A stretch of DNA of 64,000 bases from JAICXG01 sp036825615 (GCA_036825615.1 DAISXY010000007.1:132981-196980), one strand, 5' to 3'. Numbered from the stretch's first letter, positions 32,903 to 42,345 are shown. Numbers and translations are program-made. The notes: generated by a model not told the origin, from the sequence alone.

Positions 32903-35479
32903 ATGGCACGGCAGGAGCTTCGTTGGGAAGCAGGCGGCTGCAAAGTTGCGTCGCAGGCGAAGCAGCCGAAAACTGAACGGGCCTCGGATGAGATGGTGCA
33001 AGAGTTAGACAAACTGCGAAACCGCCCACGCAAACGCTTCCAGCGGCTCAACGTCGTGCTCAGCATTCTCATCGCCGGCTGGGTGCCGGTGGTGTTCATG
33101 CTCCTGGTTTCCTACACCATCCTGACCAAGACGCTGGAATCCAAAATCCTGCGCGACCGCCACGCCTTCGTGCAACTGATCGCTCATCTGGTGGGCGACG
33201 ATCTCGGGCGCAGCGGCGACATCGTTTATTACTACCAGACCTTTCCCGCCGTGCGCCGTATCTTCACGGCACGTTTTCCCGATGCCGCGGCGAAACAGTG
33301 GCTCCAGGACACCTATTTCATTCATCCGCGGATCGACGGAATGTTCCTTGCCACGGCCGATGGCCGGTTGCTGGCCTCGCTGCCGGAAAGTCCGGGCATG
33401 CTGCTGCAAAAGCACATCTCCGAATCGTGGCTCCACGCCACGCACGATGTGAAATTTTATATCTCGCCCGTCCACCCGCGCGCTGCCGACGGCCGGATCG
33501 CGACCGATATTGTCAGCCCGGTCATCGATCCGGATGAGAGGACGATCGGCTTTATTGGGGTCTCGGTGCTGGTCGAACGAATCGGGCGGCGCCTTTCCAC
33601 GATCCGTTTCGCCGACCAGGAGGAATGCCAGATCGTCGACCAGAATGGGACCCCGCTTTTCCGGAGCGATTTTGAACCGCATACCGGCCGGGTCGCCTTT
33701 CCGCCTAACGATCTCATCAGGAAAATCCGAGGAGACAAAAGCGGGCATATCGAAGATGGGGGCTTCATCTATTCCTCGGCCCCGATCGAATCGACCGGCT
33801 GGACCACGATCGTGAAACAACCGCGCGCCGTCGCCTACCAGCCGGTGCACGACCTGCTCGAGAAAATGACCTTCCTCGCGAGCTGGCTTTTTGTGGGGAC
33901 CGCAGTGATGGCCTGGCTGGCAGGCAAGTTCTATCGCCGGCAACGCGAAGCGGCGGAGCGGATCGAGCGCGAGGTCACTTTCAACGACAAGATTCTCGCA
34001 AACATGTCGATCGGGATCGCGCTCGTTGATCCGGAGACGCGCTGTTTTCTCCAGGCCAATGAAGCCTTCGGCCAGATGGCACGGCGCTTTGGGCGGCTGC
34101 CCCCGAACCAGGAGATGAGCACCGCAACTTACGAACAGGTGAGAATCGCGCCGCGCGATGCCCTCGACAAAGTGCTCAACTTCGGCACACCCTTTCAGCT
34201 GGTCGAACAACCCATCGTTGACGGCAATGGGCAAACCAATTTCGTCAACCTCAATCTCCTCCGCCTCCAGGATTCAAAAGAGGTCGTGCGGGGTGTGCTC
34301 TTTCTGGTCGAAGACAAGACGCGCGACGTGCGCCAGCGCCAGGACTTGATCTCGGCCAATGCTGCGAAGGACCAATTCCTCGCCCTTCTTTCCCACGAAC
34401 TGCGCAACCCGCTCTCGCCCGTTATCGCGATGGTCGGCGAGCTGGAGGCGCGCACGCCCGATGATTCCGAGGTGCGCCAGCCGCTCGAGGTCATCCGGCG
34501 CAATGTCGAATTGGAAGCGCGCCTGATCGATGACCTGCTCGACGTCACCCGGATCGCAAAGGGCAAGTTGCAATTGAGCTTTGAGGTGACCTCAGTGCAC
34601 GAGGCACTCCGGCGAGTTTATGAAATCTGCCGGGAAGAGATTCGGCAAAAGAAACTCTCCTTCGATTTTCGGCTCAATGCCGAGCGCGACTACGTCAACG
34701 GCGACCCGGCGCGGCTGCAGCAGGTGTTTTGGAATTTGATCAAGAATGCGGTGAAATTCACGCCGAGCGGCGGCCGGATCACGGTTGAAACACAGAACCT
34801 GAGCGATAACCGGATCGCCATCCGGACGATGGACACCGGGATCGGGATTGAGCCGGGCAAGATTGGCAGGATTTTCAATGCTTTCGAGCAAGGGCAAACC
34901 TCCATTACGCGCAAGTTCGGCGGGCTGGGCCTCGGCCTCGCGATTTCCAAGGCGATGGTGCGAGCGCATGGCGGCACGATCACGGTGGAAAGCCACGGGC
35001 TGAACCGCGGCGCCACTTTCAGCGTGATCCTCAATACCGTGCCGACGCCGGTGGCGGAGGAGGCGAAGCGACCCGCGCTTGCGCCTAACGACGGCAACGA
35101 CAGAGGAGTACGCAAAGGGCATCTTCTCGTGGTGGACGATCACCACGACACCTGCATTGGGATGAAAATGCTGCTCGAACGGCGCGGTTACCGCATCACC
35201 CTCGCGCACACCGCGACCCAGGCGCTGGAAAAAGTGGAGCAGGAACAATTTGATCTGCTCATCAGCGACATCGGCTTGCCCGACCGGAGTGGCTACGAAT
35301 TGATGGAGGAATTGCGGAGCAAAAGCAGCCTGCGCGGCATTGCTCTGAGCGGCTTCGGAATGGAAAACGACATCAACCGTGCGCGCGCCGCCGGATTTTC
35401 CGAACACCTGACCAAGCCGATCAATGTGGACCGGCTGGACGAAGCGATCCGCAACCTCCTGGCTAAGAAGTTGCGTTAG
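32903..35479 (+). CDS. Hybrid sensor histidine kinase with Cache and receiver domains
   Basis: An 858-residue membrane hybrid kinase. TM1 is at about 48-76 and TM2 at about 320-340. Between them is a periplasmic dCache-type sensor domain (DGMFLATADGRLL, IGFIGVSVLVERIG). A PAS domain follows TM2. HisKA has LLSHELRNPLSP with His498. The ATPase domain has LIKNAVKFTPSGG, DTGIGI and GGLGLGLAISKAMV. The C-terminal receiver has phosphoacceptor Asp789 in ISDIGLPDRSG and KPI. The frame starts at ATG 32903; ATG 32993 (MVQELDKLRNR) is an alternative with the N-terminal 30 residues missing. No dedicated response regulator is adjacent. The signal is unknown. Confidence 0.9.
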   Translation: MARQELRWEAGGCKVASQAKQPKTERASDEMVQELDKLRNRPRKRFQRLNVVLSILIAGWVPVVFMLLVSYTILTKTLESKILRDRHAFVQLIAHLVGDDLGRSGDIVYYYQTFPAVRRIFTARFPDAAAKQWLQDTYFIHPRIDGMFLATADGRLLASLPESPGMLLQKHISESWLHATHDVKFYISPVHPRAADGRIATDIVSPVIDPDERTIGFIGVSVLVERIGRRLSTIRFADQEECQIVDQNGTPLFRSDFEPHTGRVAFPPNDLIRKIRGDKSGHIEDGGFIYSSAPIESTGWTTIVKQPRAVAYQPVHDLLEKMTFLASWLFVGTAVMAWLAGKFYRRQREAAERIEREVTFNDKILANMSIGIALVDPETRCFLQANEAFGQMARRFGRLPPNQEMSTATYEQVRIAPRDALDKVLNFGTPFQLVEQPIVDGNGQTNFVNLNLLRLQDSKEVVRGVLFLVEDKTRDVRQRQDLISANAAKDQFLALLSHELRNPLSPVIAMVGELEARTPDDSEVRQPLEVIRRNVELEARLIDDLLDVTRIAKGKLQLSFEVTSVHEALRRVYEICREEIRQKKLSFDFRLNAERDYVNGDPARLQQVFWNLIKNAVKFTPSGGRITVETQNLSDNRIAIRTMDTGIGIEPGKIGRIFNAFEQGQTSITRKFGGLGLGLAISKAMVRAHGGTITVESHGLNRGATFSVILNTVPTPVAEEAKRPALAPNDGNDRGVRKGHLLVVDDHHDTCIGMKMLLERRGYRITLAHTATQALEKVEQEQFDLLISDIGLPDRSGYELMEELRSKSSLRGIALSGFGMENDINRARAAGFSEHLTKPINVDRLDEAIRNLLAKKLR

Positions 35480-36068
35480 CAGACGCTTCCCAGGTTTTCG
35501 GGAGACGCGCGTCCACCAGCCCGCAAATGACGTGCAGCATGAATTTATGCGCCTCCTGGATGCGCGCGGTCGACTCGCTGCGGACAAGCAATTCGATCTC
35601 GGCCATGCCCTTGGCTGCGCCTCCATCACGGCCGAGCAGGGCGACGGTGGTCAGTCCGCGGGTTTTGCCTTCCTCGAGGGCGCGGAGGATGTTTCTCGAG
35701 TTGCCGCTGGTCGTAATGGCGACCAGCACGTCGCCCCGTTGACCAAGGCCGGCGACCTGGCGCGCAAAGACCTCGTCGTAGCCGTAATCGTTCCCGATCG
35801 CACTCATGAGACTGCCGCCCTGCGCGAGATTGATCGCCGGATAGGGGCGCCGATCGGTGGTGAACCGGCACCCAAACTCGGCCGAGAAATCAGCGCCGTC
35901 GGCCGCGCTTCCGCCGTTGCCGCAGACGAGCAATTTCTTTCCGGAGCAGAGAGACTCGACCATGAGTTCGACCGTACGCGCGATCGGCGAGGCGAGGGTC
36001 TGTAGTGATTGAAAGGTGGCGCAGGCGGCAGCGATTGATTGGGCCAGATGTGCGGCGATGTCGGTCAT
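35463..36068 (-). CDS. gmhA: Phosphoheptose isomerase-like SIS protein
   Basis: A 201-residue SIS-domain protein of the GmhA family, which converts sedoheptulose 7-phosphate to D-glycero-D-manno-heptose 7-phosphate. LLVCGNGGSAADGADFSAEF, AINLAQGGSLMSAIGNDYGYD and AITTSGNSRNILRALEEGKT are the substrate-binding segments. GGAG precedes the ATG by about 9 bases, which supports the start at 36068; the frame stays open upstream without protein-like sequence. It overlaps the histidine kinase end by 17 bases, convergently. Together with the HddA-like kinase at 38.9 kb and the HddC-like transferase at 58.5 kb it suggests a heptose-nucleotide pathway. Confidence 0.88.
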   Translation of the reverse strand: MTDIAAHLAQSIAAACATFQSLQTLASPIARTVELMVESLCSGKKLLVCGNGGSAADGADFSAEFGCRFTTDRRPYPAINLAQGGSLMSAIGNDYGYDEVFARQVAGLGQRGDVLVAITTSGNSRNILRALEEGKTRGLTTVALLGRDGGAAKGMAEIELLVRSESTARIQEAHKFMLHVICGLVDARLPKTWEASANATS

Positions 36069-36195
36069 AGGATCGTTCTCCGGATCGTGTTGCAAGGCGC
36101 CCGCCGATACTGCGCGAAACAGAAACTTGCAAGTGCGATTGAAGTGCGAATGGTCATTGATCTGATGATTTTGAAGGCGACTTTTTAGGCCAAGC

Positions 36196-36272
36196 TTGTA
36201 GCGTTTTTCGCTACAAAAGTTGACGGGGCGGCGGCGGCTTATTTTCCCTTTTTGCCCGGGGAAAAGCCGCCG
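36196..36272. repeat. Two hairpins between gmhA and the GT2 gene
   Basis: TTGTAGCG (36196-36203) pairs with CGCTACAA (36209-36216) over a TTTTT loop. A second structure follows: CGGCGGC (36232-36238) with GCCGCCG (36266-36272), continued by TTTTCCC (36242-36248) with GGGAAAA (36259-36265) after a 3-base bulge. These sit in a 300-base divergent intergenic region (36069-36359), which otherwise holds no gene. Confidence 0.5.
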
Positions 36273-36392
36273 GTGGGAAGAATTCAGTATACAGAATTTA
36301 CGAAACCTCATAGACTGGGCATTCGGCATCAGTCGCAATTGCGATTCCTTTAACCAACGATGAGAGACCTTATCAGCGCGGCAGGAAACCGG

Positions 36393-37283
36393 ATGGATTG
36401 CATGGAATTAGAATTTCCCGCCCCCATTTCGCTGTCAGTCATCTTTCCGGCATTTAACGAAGAGGCAAACATCAGACGAACAGTCGAGGCGGCCCGGATG
36501 GTGTTGCCGAAGCTGGCGCAAACCTGGGAAATCGTTCTGGTAAACGACGGCAGCCGGGACGCGACTACGCCCATTTGTGATGAATTGGCGCACCAGTATC
36601 CGGAGGTGCGCGCGATTCACCACATGGTCAACCGGGGTTACGGCGCGGCCCTCAAGAGCGGGATCCTCGCCGCCCGCTACGACTACATTTTCTTTACCGA
36701 CTCGGATGGGCAGTTTGATCTGCAGGAACTTGAGCACCTTCTGCAATACGCGAGCGAGTACGACATCGTCACCGGCTACCGCGCGAAACGGCAGGACCCG
36801 CCCCATCGACTGATCAACGCCTGGGGCTGGAAGACCCTCGTGCGGATGGTTCTCGGGGTGAAGGTGCGCGACATCGACTGCGCCTTCAAAATTTTCCAAC
36901 GTTCGGTTTTCGACCGCGTCCAGATTCGTTCCGTCGGCGCAATGGTGAACACCGAAATTCTGGCGCAGGCCAATAGCTTCGGCATGCGCATTCACGAGGT
37001 GAAGGTGAGCCATTATCCGCGGCGCGCCGGCAAACCCTCGGGCGCGAACGTGCGCGTGATCGCGCGAGCTTTTAAGGAATTGTTCCGGCTCTGGGGCCAG
37101 TTGCGCAACGTGAAGCACGAACAGCCTGGCCTCTTCCGCACTGAAGGTCCCCTCACCGAAGTCGCGCTTTATCGCCGCGATGGCTTTGATGGCGCGGCGA
37201 CCAGCGCGGGTATCCTGGCCAGCGCAGTGCGGATCGACCCCAACGGTCAAGCCAAAGTCGGCGACAAATGTTTTGCCGACTGA
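36393..37283 (+). CDS. GT2 glycosyltransferase (dolichol-phosphate-mannose-synthase-like)
   Basis: A 296-residue cytoplasmic family 2 glycosyltransferase. SVIFPAFNEEANI, LVNDGSRDAT, NRGYGAALKSGI and FTDSDGQFD (DxD) are classic for polyprenyl-phosphate sugar transferases such as DPM1/GtrB. IDCAFKIFQRSVFDRV is also typical. There are no obvious C-terminal membrane helices. I chose ATG 36393 because AGGAAA lies just upstream; ATG 36360 without such a site is the longest alternative. It is the first of a run of co-directional glycan genes to 52.4 kb. Confidence 0.85.
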   Translation: MDCMELEFPAPISLSVIFPAFNEEANIRRTVEAARMVLPKLAQTWEIVLVNDGSRDATTPICDELAHQYPEVRAIHHMVNRGYGAALKSGILAARYDYIFFTDSDGQFDLQELEHLLQYASEYDIVTGYRAKRQDPPHRLINAWGWKTLVRMVLGVKVRDIDCAFKIFQRSVFDRVQIRSVGAMVNTEILAQANSFGMRIHEVKVSHYPRRAGKPSGANVRVIARAFKELFRLWGQLRNVKHEQPGLFRTEGPLTEVALYRRDGFDGAATSAGILASAVRIDPNGQAKVGDKCFAD

Positions 37284-37382
37284 GAAAGCGGTAAATTCCG
37301 GCTCAGGAGCGTCCGATGCCGCCGCGGTTTCCCCCGCGCGCATTGGCGCGGTATCTGCTAAAATCAGCCGACTGATTTTACG

Positions 37383-38831
37383 ATGTTAAAGAAGTTATTT
37401 TCCCGCTCGGTCAGCGAGGCAACCAACGTTCAGTCGCCCAATGGCGCAAAACGACGCGTCATGGTGATCGGGCTCGATTGTGCCGCGCCCGAATTAATCT
37501 TCGACCGCTGGCTGGATGACCTGCCGACCTTGAAATCGCTTTACGAGCAGGGCTTGCATGGAGCGCTCCGTTCCTGCGATCCGCCCATCACTGTGCCGGC
37601 ATGGTCGGTTATGATGTCCTCGAAAAGCCCGGGCCGTCTCGGCGTTTACGGGTTTCGGAATCGCGCCGATCATTCCTACGACCGCTATTCGATTGCAAAC
37701 TCGCTCGCGATCAAGGAAGACCGACTCTGGGAGATTCTGTCTGCAAAGGGCAAGCGCTCGATCGTGATTGGCGTTCCCGGCACCTATCCGCCGAAGCCAT
37801 TGAACGGCACGATGGTGAGCGACTTTCTGACCCCCGATACCTCGTGCGAATACACTCACCCGCCGCAGCTCAAGAAGGAAATCGAAGCAGTCGTAGGCGA
37901 CTACATCCTCGACGTTCGCGATTTTCGCTCCGGCAATAAGGAGAAGATTCTCGCCGACATTTACGAGATGACACGGAAGCGATTCCAGCTCGCGCGGCAT
38001 CTGCTCGGCCAGGAAGACTGGGATTATTTTATCATGGTCGAGATGGGGACCGACCGGATTCATCACGCGCTCTGGGACAACATGGATCCGAACCACCGTT
38101 TTTATGAGCCGGAGAACAAGTTCGAGAATGCGATCCATGATTACTACAAGGAAGTGGACCGCGAGATCGGTGAACTCCTGAAGTTTGCCGATACTCACAC
38201 CGACGTTTTCGTTGTTTCAGACCACGGCGCGAAGCGGATGGATGGCGGCATCTGCGTGAACGAATGGCTCATGGCCAACGGCTATCTCACGCTTCATGAA
38301 AAACCAGCCGATGCCATCCCGTTATCGAAAGCGCGAATCGATTGGTCGCGCACGAAAGCCTGGGGCGACGGTGGCTACTACGCGCGCGTATTTCTCAACG
38401 TTGCCGGGCGCGAACCGCAGGGAACGATCGCGCCGGAAGATTACGAGAAAGTGCGCGACGAGCTGATCGCGGGGTTAAAATCAATCCCGGATGAAAATGG
38501 CCGCGACATTGGGACGCAGGTTTACCGGCCGGAAGAGCTTTACCAGGAAGTGCGCGGCGTTGCGCCAGACCTGATCGTCTACTTCGGGAGCCTCTACTGG
38601 CGCTCCGTCGGCACGGTGGGCGGGGGCAAGATTCACACTTTTGAAAACGACACCGGCCCCGACGGCGCCAATCACGCTGAGAACGGCATCATTATCTGGC
38701 GACCGGCCGGCGGGGTGAAGGGCTCACACGATCTCACCGACGCGCAGATCACCGATGTCGCACCCACGATTCTGCGCATTTTCGATCTGCCGGTACCGGC
38801 CGATATGGAGGGTAAGGCACTTGCCAATTAG
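37383..38831 (+). CDS. AlkP-superfamily phosphodiesterase/phosphotransferase, copy 1
   Basis: A 482-residue member of the type I phosphodiesterase/alkaline phosphatase superfamily. The first metal-binding Asp is in MVIGLDCAAPE. PPITVPAWSVMMSSKSPG surrounds the nucleophile region, with Thr at TVPAWS. VVSDHGAKRMDG supplies Asp-His metal ligands, and a late GSHDLTDAQITDVAPTILR segment resembles the last metal site. No signal peptide, so it probably acts in the cytoplasm, which is notable for the family. It is a distant paralogue of the gene at 39981, the two being separated by the HddA-like kinase. Substrate unknown; a nucleotide-sugar or sugar-phosphate role fits the context. Confidence 0.82.
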   Translation: MLKKLFSRSVSEATNVQSPNGAKRRVMVIGLDCAAPELIFDRWLDDLPTLKSLYEQGLHGALRSCDPPITVPAWSVMMSSKSPGRLGVYGFRNRADHSYDRYSIANSLAIKEDRLWEILSAKGKRSIVIGVPGTYPPKPLNGTMVSDFLTPDTSCEYTHPPQLKKEIEAVVGDYILDVRDFRSGNKEKILADIYEMTRKRFQLARHLLGQEDWDYFIMVEMGTDRIHHALWDNMDPNHRFYEPENKFENAIHDYYKEVDREIGELLKFADTHTDVFVVSDHGAKRMDGGICVNEWLMANGYLTLHEKPADAIPLSKARIDWSRTKAWGDGGYYARVFLNVAGREPQGTIAPEDYEKVRDELIAGLKSIPDENGRDIGTQVYRPEELYQEVRGVAPDLIVYFGSLYWRSVGTVGGGKIHTFENDTGPDGANHAENGIIIWRPAGGVKGSHDLTDAQITDVAPTILRIFDLPVPADMEGKALAN

Positions 38832-38891
38832 GCGAGGTCGGTCTGCCCTATGACGGCATTAAACCCCAAAAATTTTTGCAGCCAGATCAAA

Positions 38892-39908
38892 ATGGTGCGC
38901 GCACGCACGCCCTTGCGCCTGAGCTTTGGCGGCGGCGGCACCGATGTCTCGCCGTACTCCGATACGCGGGGCGGCTGTGTTCTCAACGCCACCATCAGCC
39001 GCTATGTCTACGGAACGCTCGTGCCGAAATCGGAACGCTCGATCGGCTTTCGCTCCTTCGACTACGGCACTGTCGTTTACTGGACGGAGGAACATCATCT
39101 GCGCTTCGACGGTCAGATGGATCTGGTCAAAGGCGTGCTCAAGCGCTTCGACCTCGATAAATTCCGCACCGACGGATTCGACCTTTTCGTTCACGCGGAC
39201 GCGCCGCCGGGCTCGGGTTTGGGCAGTTCATCCACGTTCACCGTCGCGCTTATCGGCCTGTTTCGCGAACTGCTCGGGCTGCCGATCACATCCGATGGCA
39301 TGGCAAGGTTGGCCTACGACATCGAGCGCAACGACGTCGGGATCAAAGGGGGCCGCCAGGATCAATACGCGGCGGCGTTTGGCGGCTTCAACTTCATGGA
39401 ATTTCACGGCGAAGAGGTCGTCGTCACACCCCTGCGCCTGAGCGAGTATTTGATCAACGAGCTCGAGTACAACCTGCTCCTGTGCTTCACCGGCAGCCGC
39501 GAATCGCAGCCGATCATCGACAGCCAGATGGAAAGCGCAAAGAAAAAAGAAGCAGCGCCGCTCGCCGCGATGGACCAGGTGAAAGCCATCGCCTACGAAA
39601 TGAAAAAAGCGCTTCTCGCCGGCAACCTCGATCGCTTCGGCGAACTGCTGCACGAAGGCTGGGTGCAAAAGAAACAAATGGCGCAGGGCATCACGACGCC
39701 TCACATCGATGAGCTTTATGAAGAGGCGCGAAAGGCCGGCGCGATCGGCGGCAAGATCACCGGTGCTGGTGGCGGCGGCCATCTCCTGCTCTATTGTCCC
39801 TTCAATAAGCGCCACGTCGTGCGCGAGCGGGTAAACGCGCTCGGGGCTTCGGTGACCGATTTCCGTTTCGACCCCATCGGGATGCAGACTTGGCGCGTTT
39901 ACAAGTGA
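38892..39908 (+). CDS. hddA: GHMP sugar kinase, D-glycero-D-manno-heptose 7-phosphate kinase-like
   Basis: A 338-residue GHMP kinase of the HddA group, which phosphorylates heptose 7-phosphate at C1. RTPLRLSFGGGGTDVSPY at the start, the ATP loop PPGSGLGSSSTFTVALIGLF and the C-terminal GKITGAGGGGHLLLY are the three GHMP motifs. I chose ATG 38892 because family members begin at this point (MVRARTPLRL); ATG 38850 would add 14 residues. It lies between the two AlkP-like genes, only 18-60 bases from the first, and is likely in one operon with them. Fucokinase-like relatives share the fold, so specificity is inferred from gmhA and the HddC-like gene. Confidence 0.82.
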   Translation: MVRARTPLRLSFGGGGTDVSPYSDTRGGCVLNATISRYVYGTLVPKSERSIGFRSFDYGTVVYWTEEHHLRFDGQMDLVKGVLKRFDLDKFRTDGFDLFVHADAPPGSGLGSSSTFTVALIGLFRELLGLPITSDGMARLAYDIERNDVGIKGGRQDQYAAAFGGFNFMEFHGEEVVVTPLRLSEYLINELEYNLLLCFTGSRESQPIIDSQMESAKKKEAAPLAAMDQVKAIAYEMKKALLAGNLDRFGELLHEGWVQKKQMAQGITTPHIDELYEEARKAGAIGGKITGAGGGGHLLLYCPFNKRHVVRERVNALGASVTDFRFDPIGMQTWRVYK

Positions 39909-39980
39909 TATGACAACCAGATTACCAGATTGTCAGGGCCGCTTTACCCGACCAACGAGCCCGCTTAACCTCCTCGCCTC

Positions 39981-41696
39981 ATGAAGAAGCAGCCCAGGCT
40001 AGTTGTTATCGGACTCGACGCCGCTACCTGGACCTTGATTCGGCCCTGGATAGCCGAAGGCGGCATGCCGAACCTGGCCCGGCTCATGAATTCCGGCGTC
40101 GCCGGCAGCCTGCAATCTGTTCTGCCGCCAATCACTCCGCCGGCCTGGACTTCTTTCATGACCGGGAAAAACCCGGGCAAACACGGCATCTTTCACTTCG
40201 TCGAGACCGAGCACGGCGGCTACGCGATGAACTACGCCAATGCGACCTCCCGCCGGTCGCCCACAGTGTGGAAGCTCTTGAACGATGTCGGCTACAGCGT
40301 CGGCACGATGAACATCCCGTTCACCTACCCACCGGAGAAGCTCAACGGTTTTCAGATTGCCGGAATGGCCACCCCGTCTGAGAGCAGCCCGTTCGTCCAT
40401 CCGCCGGAGCTGCGCACCGAGCTCGAGAAACACATCGGGCCGATTCAGCTCGATCTGCGTTTTCTCGGCGCGATGTCGACCGATGAACGGCGCCAGCAGG
40501 TGCTCGCCGAGATGGAGCAACTGGACCGACAATGGACCAAAGCGGCGCTCTACCTGCTCGAGCACCATCCGCAGGACGTGATGATGTTCGTCTTCATGTC
40601 GATCGACACGGTGCAGCATTACTTCTGGCAGCATATGGACAAGGAACATTTCCTCCACGACCCGAAGCTTGCGCCGAAGTTTGGCAACGCCGTGCGCCAG
40701 GTCTATGAGCGGCTCGACGCCGCCGCCGGCCAAATCCTTGACCGGCTCCCGGCAGAGACGGCGGTCTTTGTCGTCTCTGATCATGGCGGCGGGCCAACGG
40801 TTGATCGGACCATTTTCCTTAACCGCTATCTCGCGCAGCTCGGTCTCCTTCATTACAAAGAGAGCGCGGTTTCCCCGTTGCGAAAGCTCGGCAACCGAAT
40901 CCTGCGCACGGGCTTTTCTGCCTTGCGCAGCACACTGAACTCGCGACAGAAAAGCAAACTGGCCGAGCTGTTTCCTAATTTGCGCAAGCAAAGTGAACTG
41001 GCTTACTCGTCCTTCACCGCGATTGATTGGAGCCGGACGAAGGCTTACTGCAGTGAGGTCCTGGCCTCGCCCCCGAGCATCTGGATCAACCTGAAGGGAG
41101 TTAAACCGCAGGGCATCGTCGCCCCGGCTGAGTACGATTCGTTAGTCACTTTTATCATCGAGAAGTTGGCTGAACTGAAGGATCCGCGAAACGGCCGGCC
41201 CGTCATTAACCGGGTCTATCGCCGCAATGAAGTCTTTCACGGACCTTTCGCCCATGAGGGGGCCGATTTGATCCTCGATTGGTGGAACGAGAACAGCCTT
41301 TTCTCAACCGAGCCGAGCTTTCCTGAAGATACCGACAAGCCGGCCCTCGTAATTCGCGAACACAAGCCCTCCGACGTCTCCGAATGGGGCGGCACTCATC
41401 GTCGCGCCGGCATCCTGGTCGCGCGCGCGACTGCCTTCAACAAGGCAATCGAAATCGGCGAGCCACAGCTCATCGATGTCGCGCCGACCATGCTTCATTT
41501 GTTAGGCGTAGCTGTCCCGGAAGACATGGATGGGCGGGTGCTGGTGGAAGCTTTTCGGCCCGAATTTCTCGCCACTCATCCGGTCAAGGCTGGAGCGGCG
41601 GCCGGCACTTCGGAGAGTGACCCTTCCAGCGGCTACACCGAGGAAGAGTCGGCGAAGGTGGAAGAGCGCCTGCAAGCGCTTGGTTACCTGGAATAA
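39981..41696 (+). CDS. AlkP-superfamily phosphodiesterase/phosphotransferase, copy 2
   Basis: A 571-residue relative of the protein at 37383. It shares VVIGLDAATWTLI, PPITPPAWTSFMTGKNPGKHGIFHF and VVSDHGGGPTVDRTIFLNRYL, plus the late IGEPQLIDVAPTMLHLLG segment. It has about 90 residues more, including a basic segment near the middle and a tail SSGYTEEESAKVEERLQALG common in proteins of this group. No signal peptide. It follows the sugar kinase and precedes the acetyltransferase by 22 bases. Why the locus keeps two copies is unclear; they may act on different phosphodiesters. Confidence 0.82.
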   Translation: MKKQPRLVVIGLDAATWTLIRPWIAEGGMPNLARLMNSGVAGSLQSVLPPITPPAWTSFMTGKNPGKHGIFHFVETEHGGYAMNYANATSRRSPTVWKLLNDVGYSVGTMNIPFTYPPEKLNGFQIAGMATPSESSPFVHPPELRTELEKHIGPIQLDLRFLGAMSTDERRQQVLAEMEQLDRQWTKAALYLLEHHPQDVMMFVFMSIDTVQHYFWQHMDKEHFLHDPKLAPKFGNAVRQVYERLDAAAGQILDRLPAETAVFVVSDHGGGPTVDRTIFLNRYLAQLGLLHYKESAVSPLRKLGNRILRTGFSALRSTLNSRQKSKLAELFPNLRKQSELAYSSFTAIDWSRTKAYCSEVLASPPSIWINLKGVKPQGIVAPAEYDSLVTFIIEKLAELKDPRNGRPVINRVYRRNEVFHGPFAHEGADLILDWWNENSLFSTEPSFPEDTDKPALVIREHKPSDVSEWGGTHRRAGILVARATAFNKAIEIGEPQLIDVAPTMLHLLGVAVPEDMDGRVLVEAFRPEFLATHPVKAGAAAGTSESDPSSGYTEEESAKVEERLQALGYLE

Positions 41697-41718
41697 TTAC
41701 AAGAAAGGAAGTCACCAC

Positions 41719-42345
41719 ATGTTTGAAATGATTCGCGCCGATCTGAGGAGGAAACGCAAGGCTTATGGCGTCCGTCCTGAGGATCAAAACTTCTTGCGTC
41801 AGTGGATTGCGCCGTTTCTTGAGTTCGGCAGCCTCGCCGTCATGTCGTATCGATTCGGCCGCTGGGCCTATAGCGTCAAGATTCCAGTCATTCGTCAGCT
41901 TTTGATTCTGACCTATCTTGTTTCCGACACCATTTGTGTCGCGATCACTGGGATGAAGGTTCACCCGGAGAGTGACATCGGCCCGGGCCTGGTAATCCAT
42001 ACCTTCTCCTGTGTTCATGTTCTAGTGAAGAAGATGGGCCATAGCTGCACGATTAACCAGGGGGTCTCGCTCGCTAACGTGCGCGGCGCGGGGCGGCCGA
42101 CGATTGGAAATAACTGTTACTTTGCCGCCGGCTGCAAAGTCATGGGCAATGTCACAGTTGGCGATAATGTCGTCGTTGGTCCCAACTCGGTCGTGATGTC
42201 TGACGTCCCGAGTAACTGCACGGTCATGGGCATTCCGGCGCGCGTCATTTCTCGAGAAGTCGTCAGTCCTTACCTGAAAGCGCCGGTCACGCCGGCAAAT
42301 CCGGCTGCCGCCGAGCCCGCCTTGGCTTCAGCAAACGTTTCGTGA
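41719..42345 (+). CDS. Serine-acetyltransferase-like hexapeptide acyltransferase
   Basis: A 208-residue left-handed beta-helix acyltransferase of the CysE/LbH_SAT group. IGPGLVIHTFSCVHV, INQGVSLANVRGAGRPTIGNN, FAAGCKVMGNVTVGDNVVVG and GIPARVISRE are the hexapeptide turns and acetyl-CoA cap. The His in VIHTF is the expected catalytic base. AAAGGA lies about 12 bases before ATG 41719. The N-terminal part is shorter than in true CysE. Within a glycan cluster it more likely O- or N-acetylates a sugar than makes O-acetylserine. The next gene starts with a GTG that overlaps its stop. Confidence 0.85.
   Translation: MFEMIRADLRRKRKAYGVRPEDQNFLRQWIAPFLEFGSLAVMSYRFGRWAYSVKIPVIRQLLILTYLVSDTICVAITGMKVHPESDIGPGLVIHTFSCVHVLVKKMGHSCTINQGVSLANVRGAGRPTIGNNCYFAAGCKVMGNVTVGDNVVVGPNSVVMSDVPSNCTVMGIPARVISREVVSPYLKAPVTPANPAAAEPALASANVS

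Larger units (their letters stand above)
141..35090. repeat. Dispersed octamer GCCTAACG (21 copies)
   Basis: Copies on the plus strand start at 141, 7466, 9563, 10451, 11321, 14105, 14823, 27253, 27745, 33703 and 35083. Copies read as CGTTAGGC start at 5721, 6999, 9339, 11526, 12347, 12741, 15709, 18091, 19320 and 20305. One-mismatch versions (GCCTAACA, TGTTAGGC and others) occur at about ten more sites, e.g. 13175, 13813, 17524, 25069, 27364 and 41500. Most are inside genes in both orientations. Four overlap stop codons (TolQ-like, RlmI-like, first coiled-coil protein, MFS) and one touches the phosphoribosyltransferase stop. No exact copy occurs after 35090. Confidence 0.7.
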
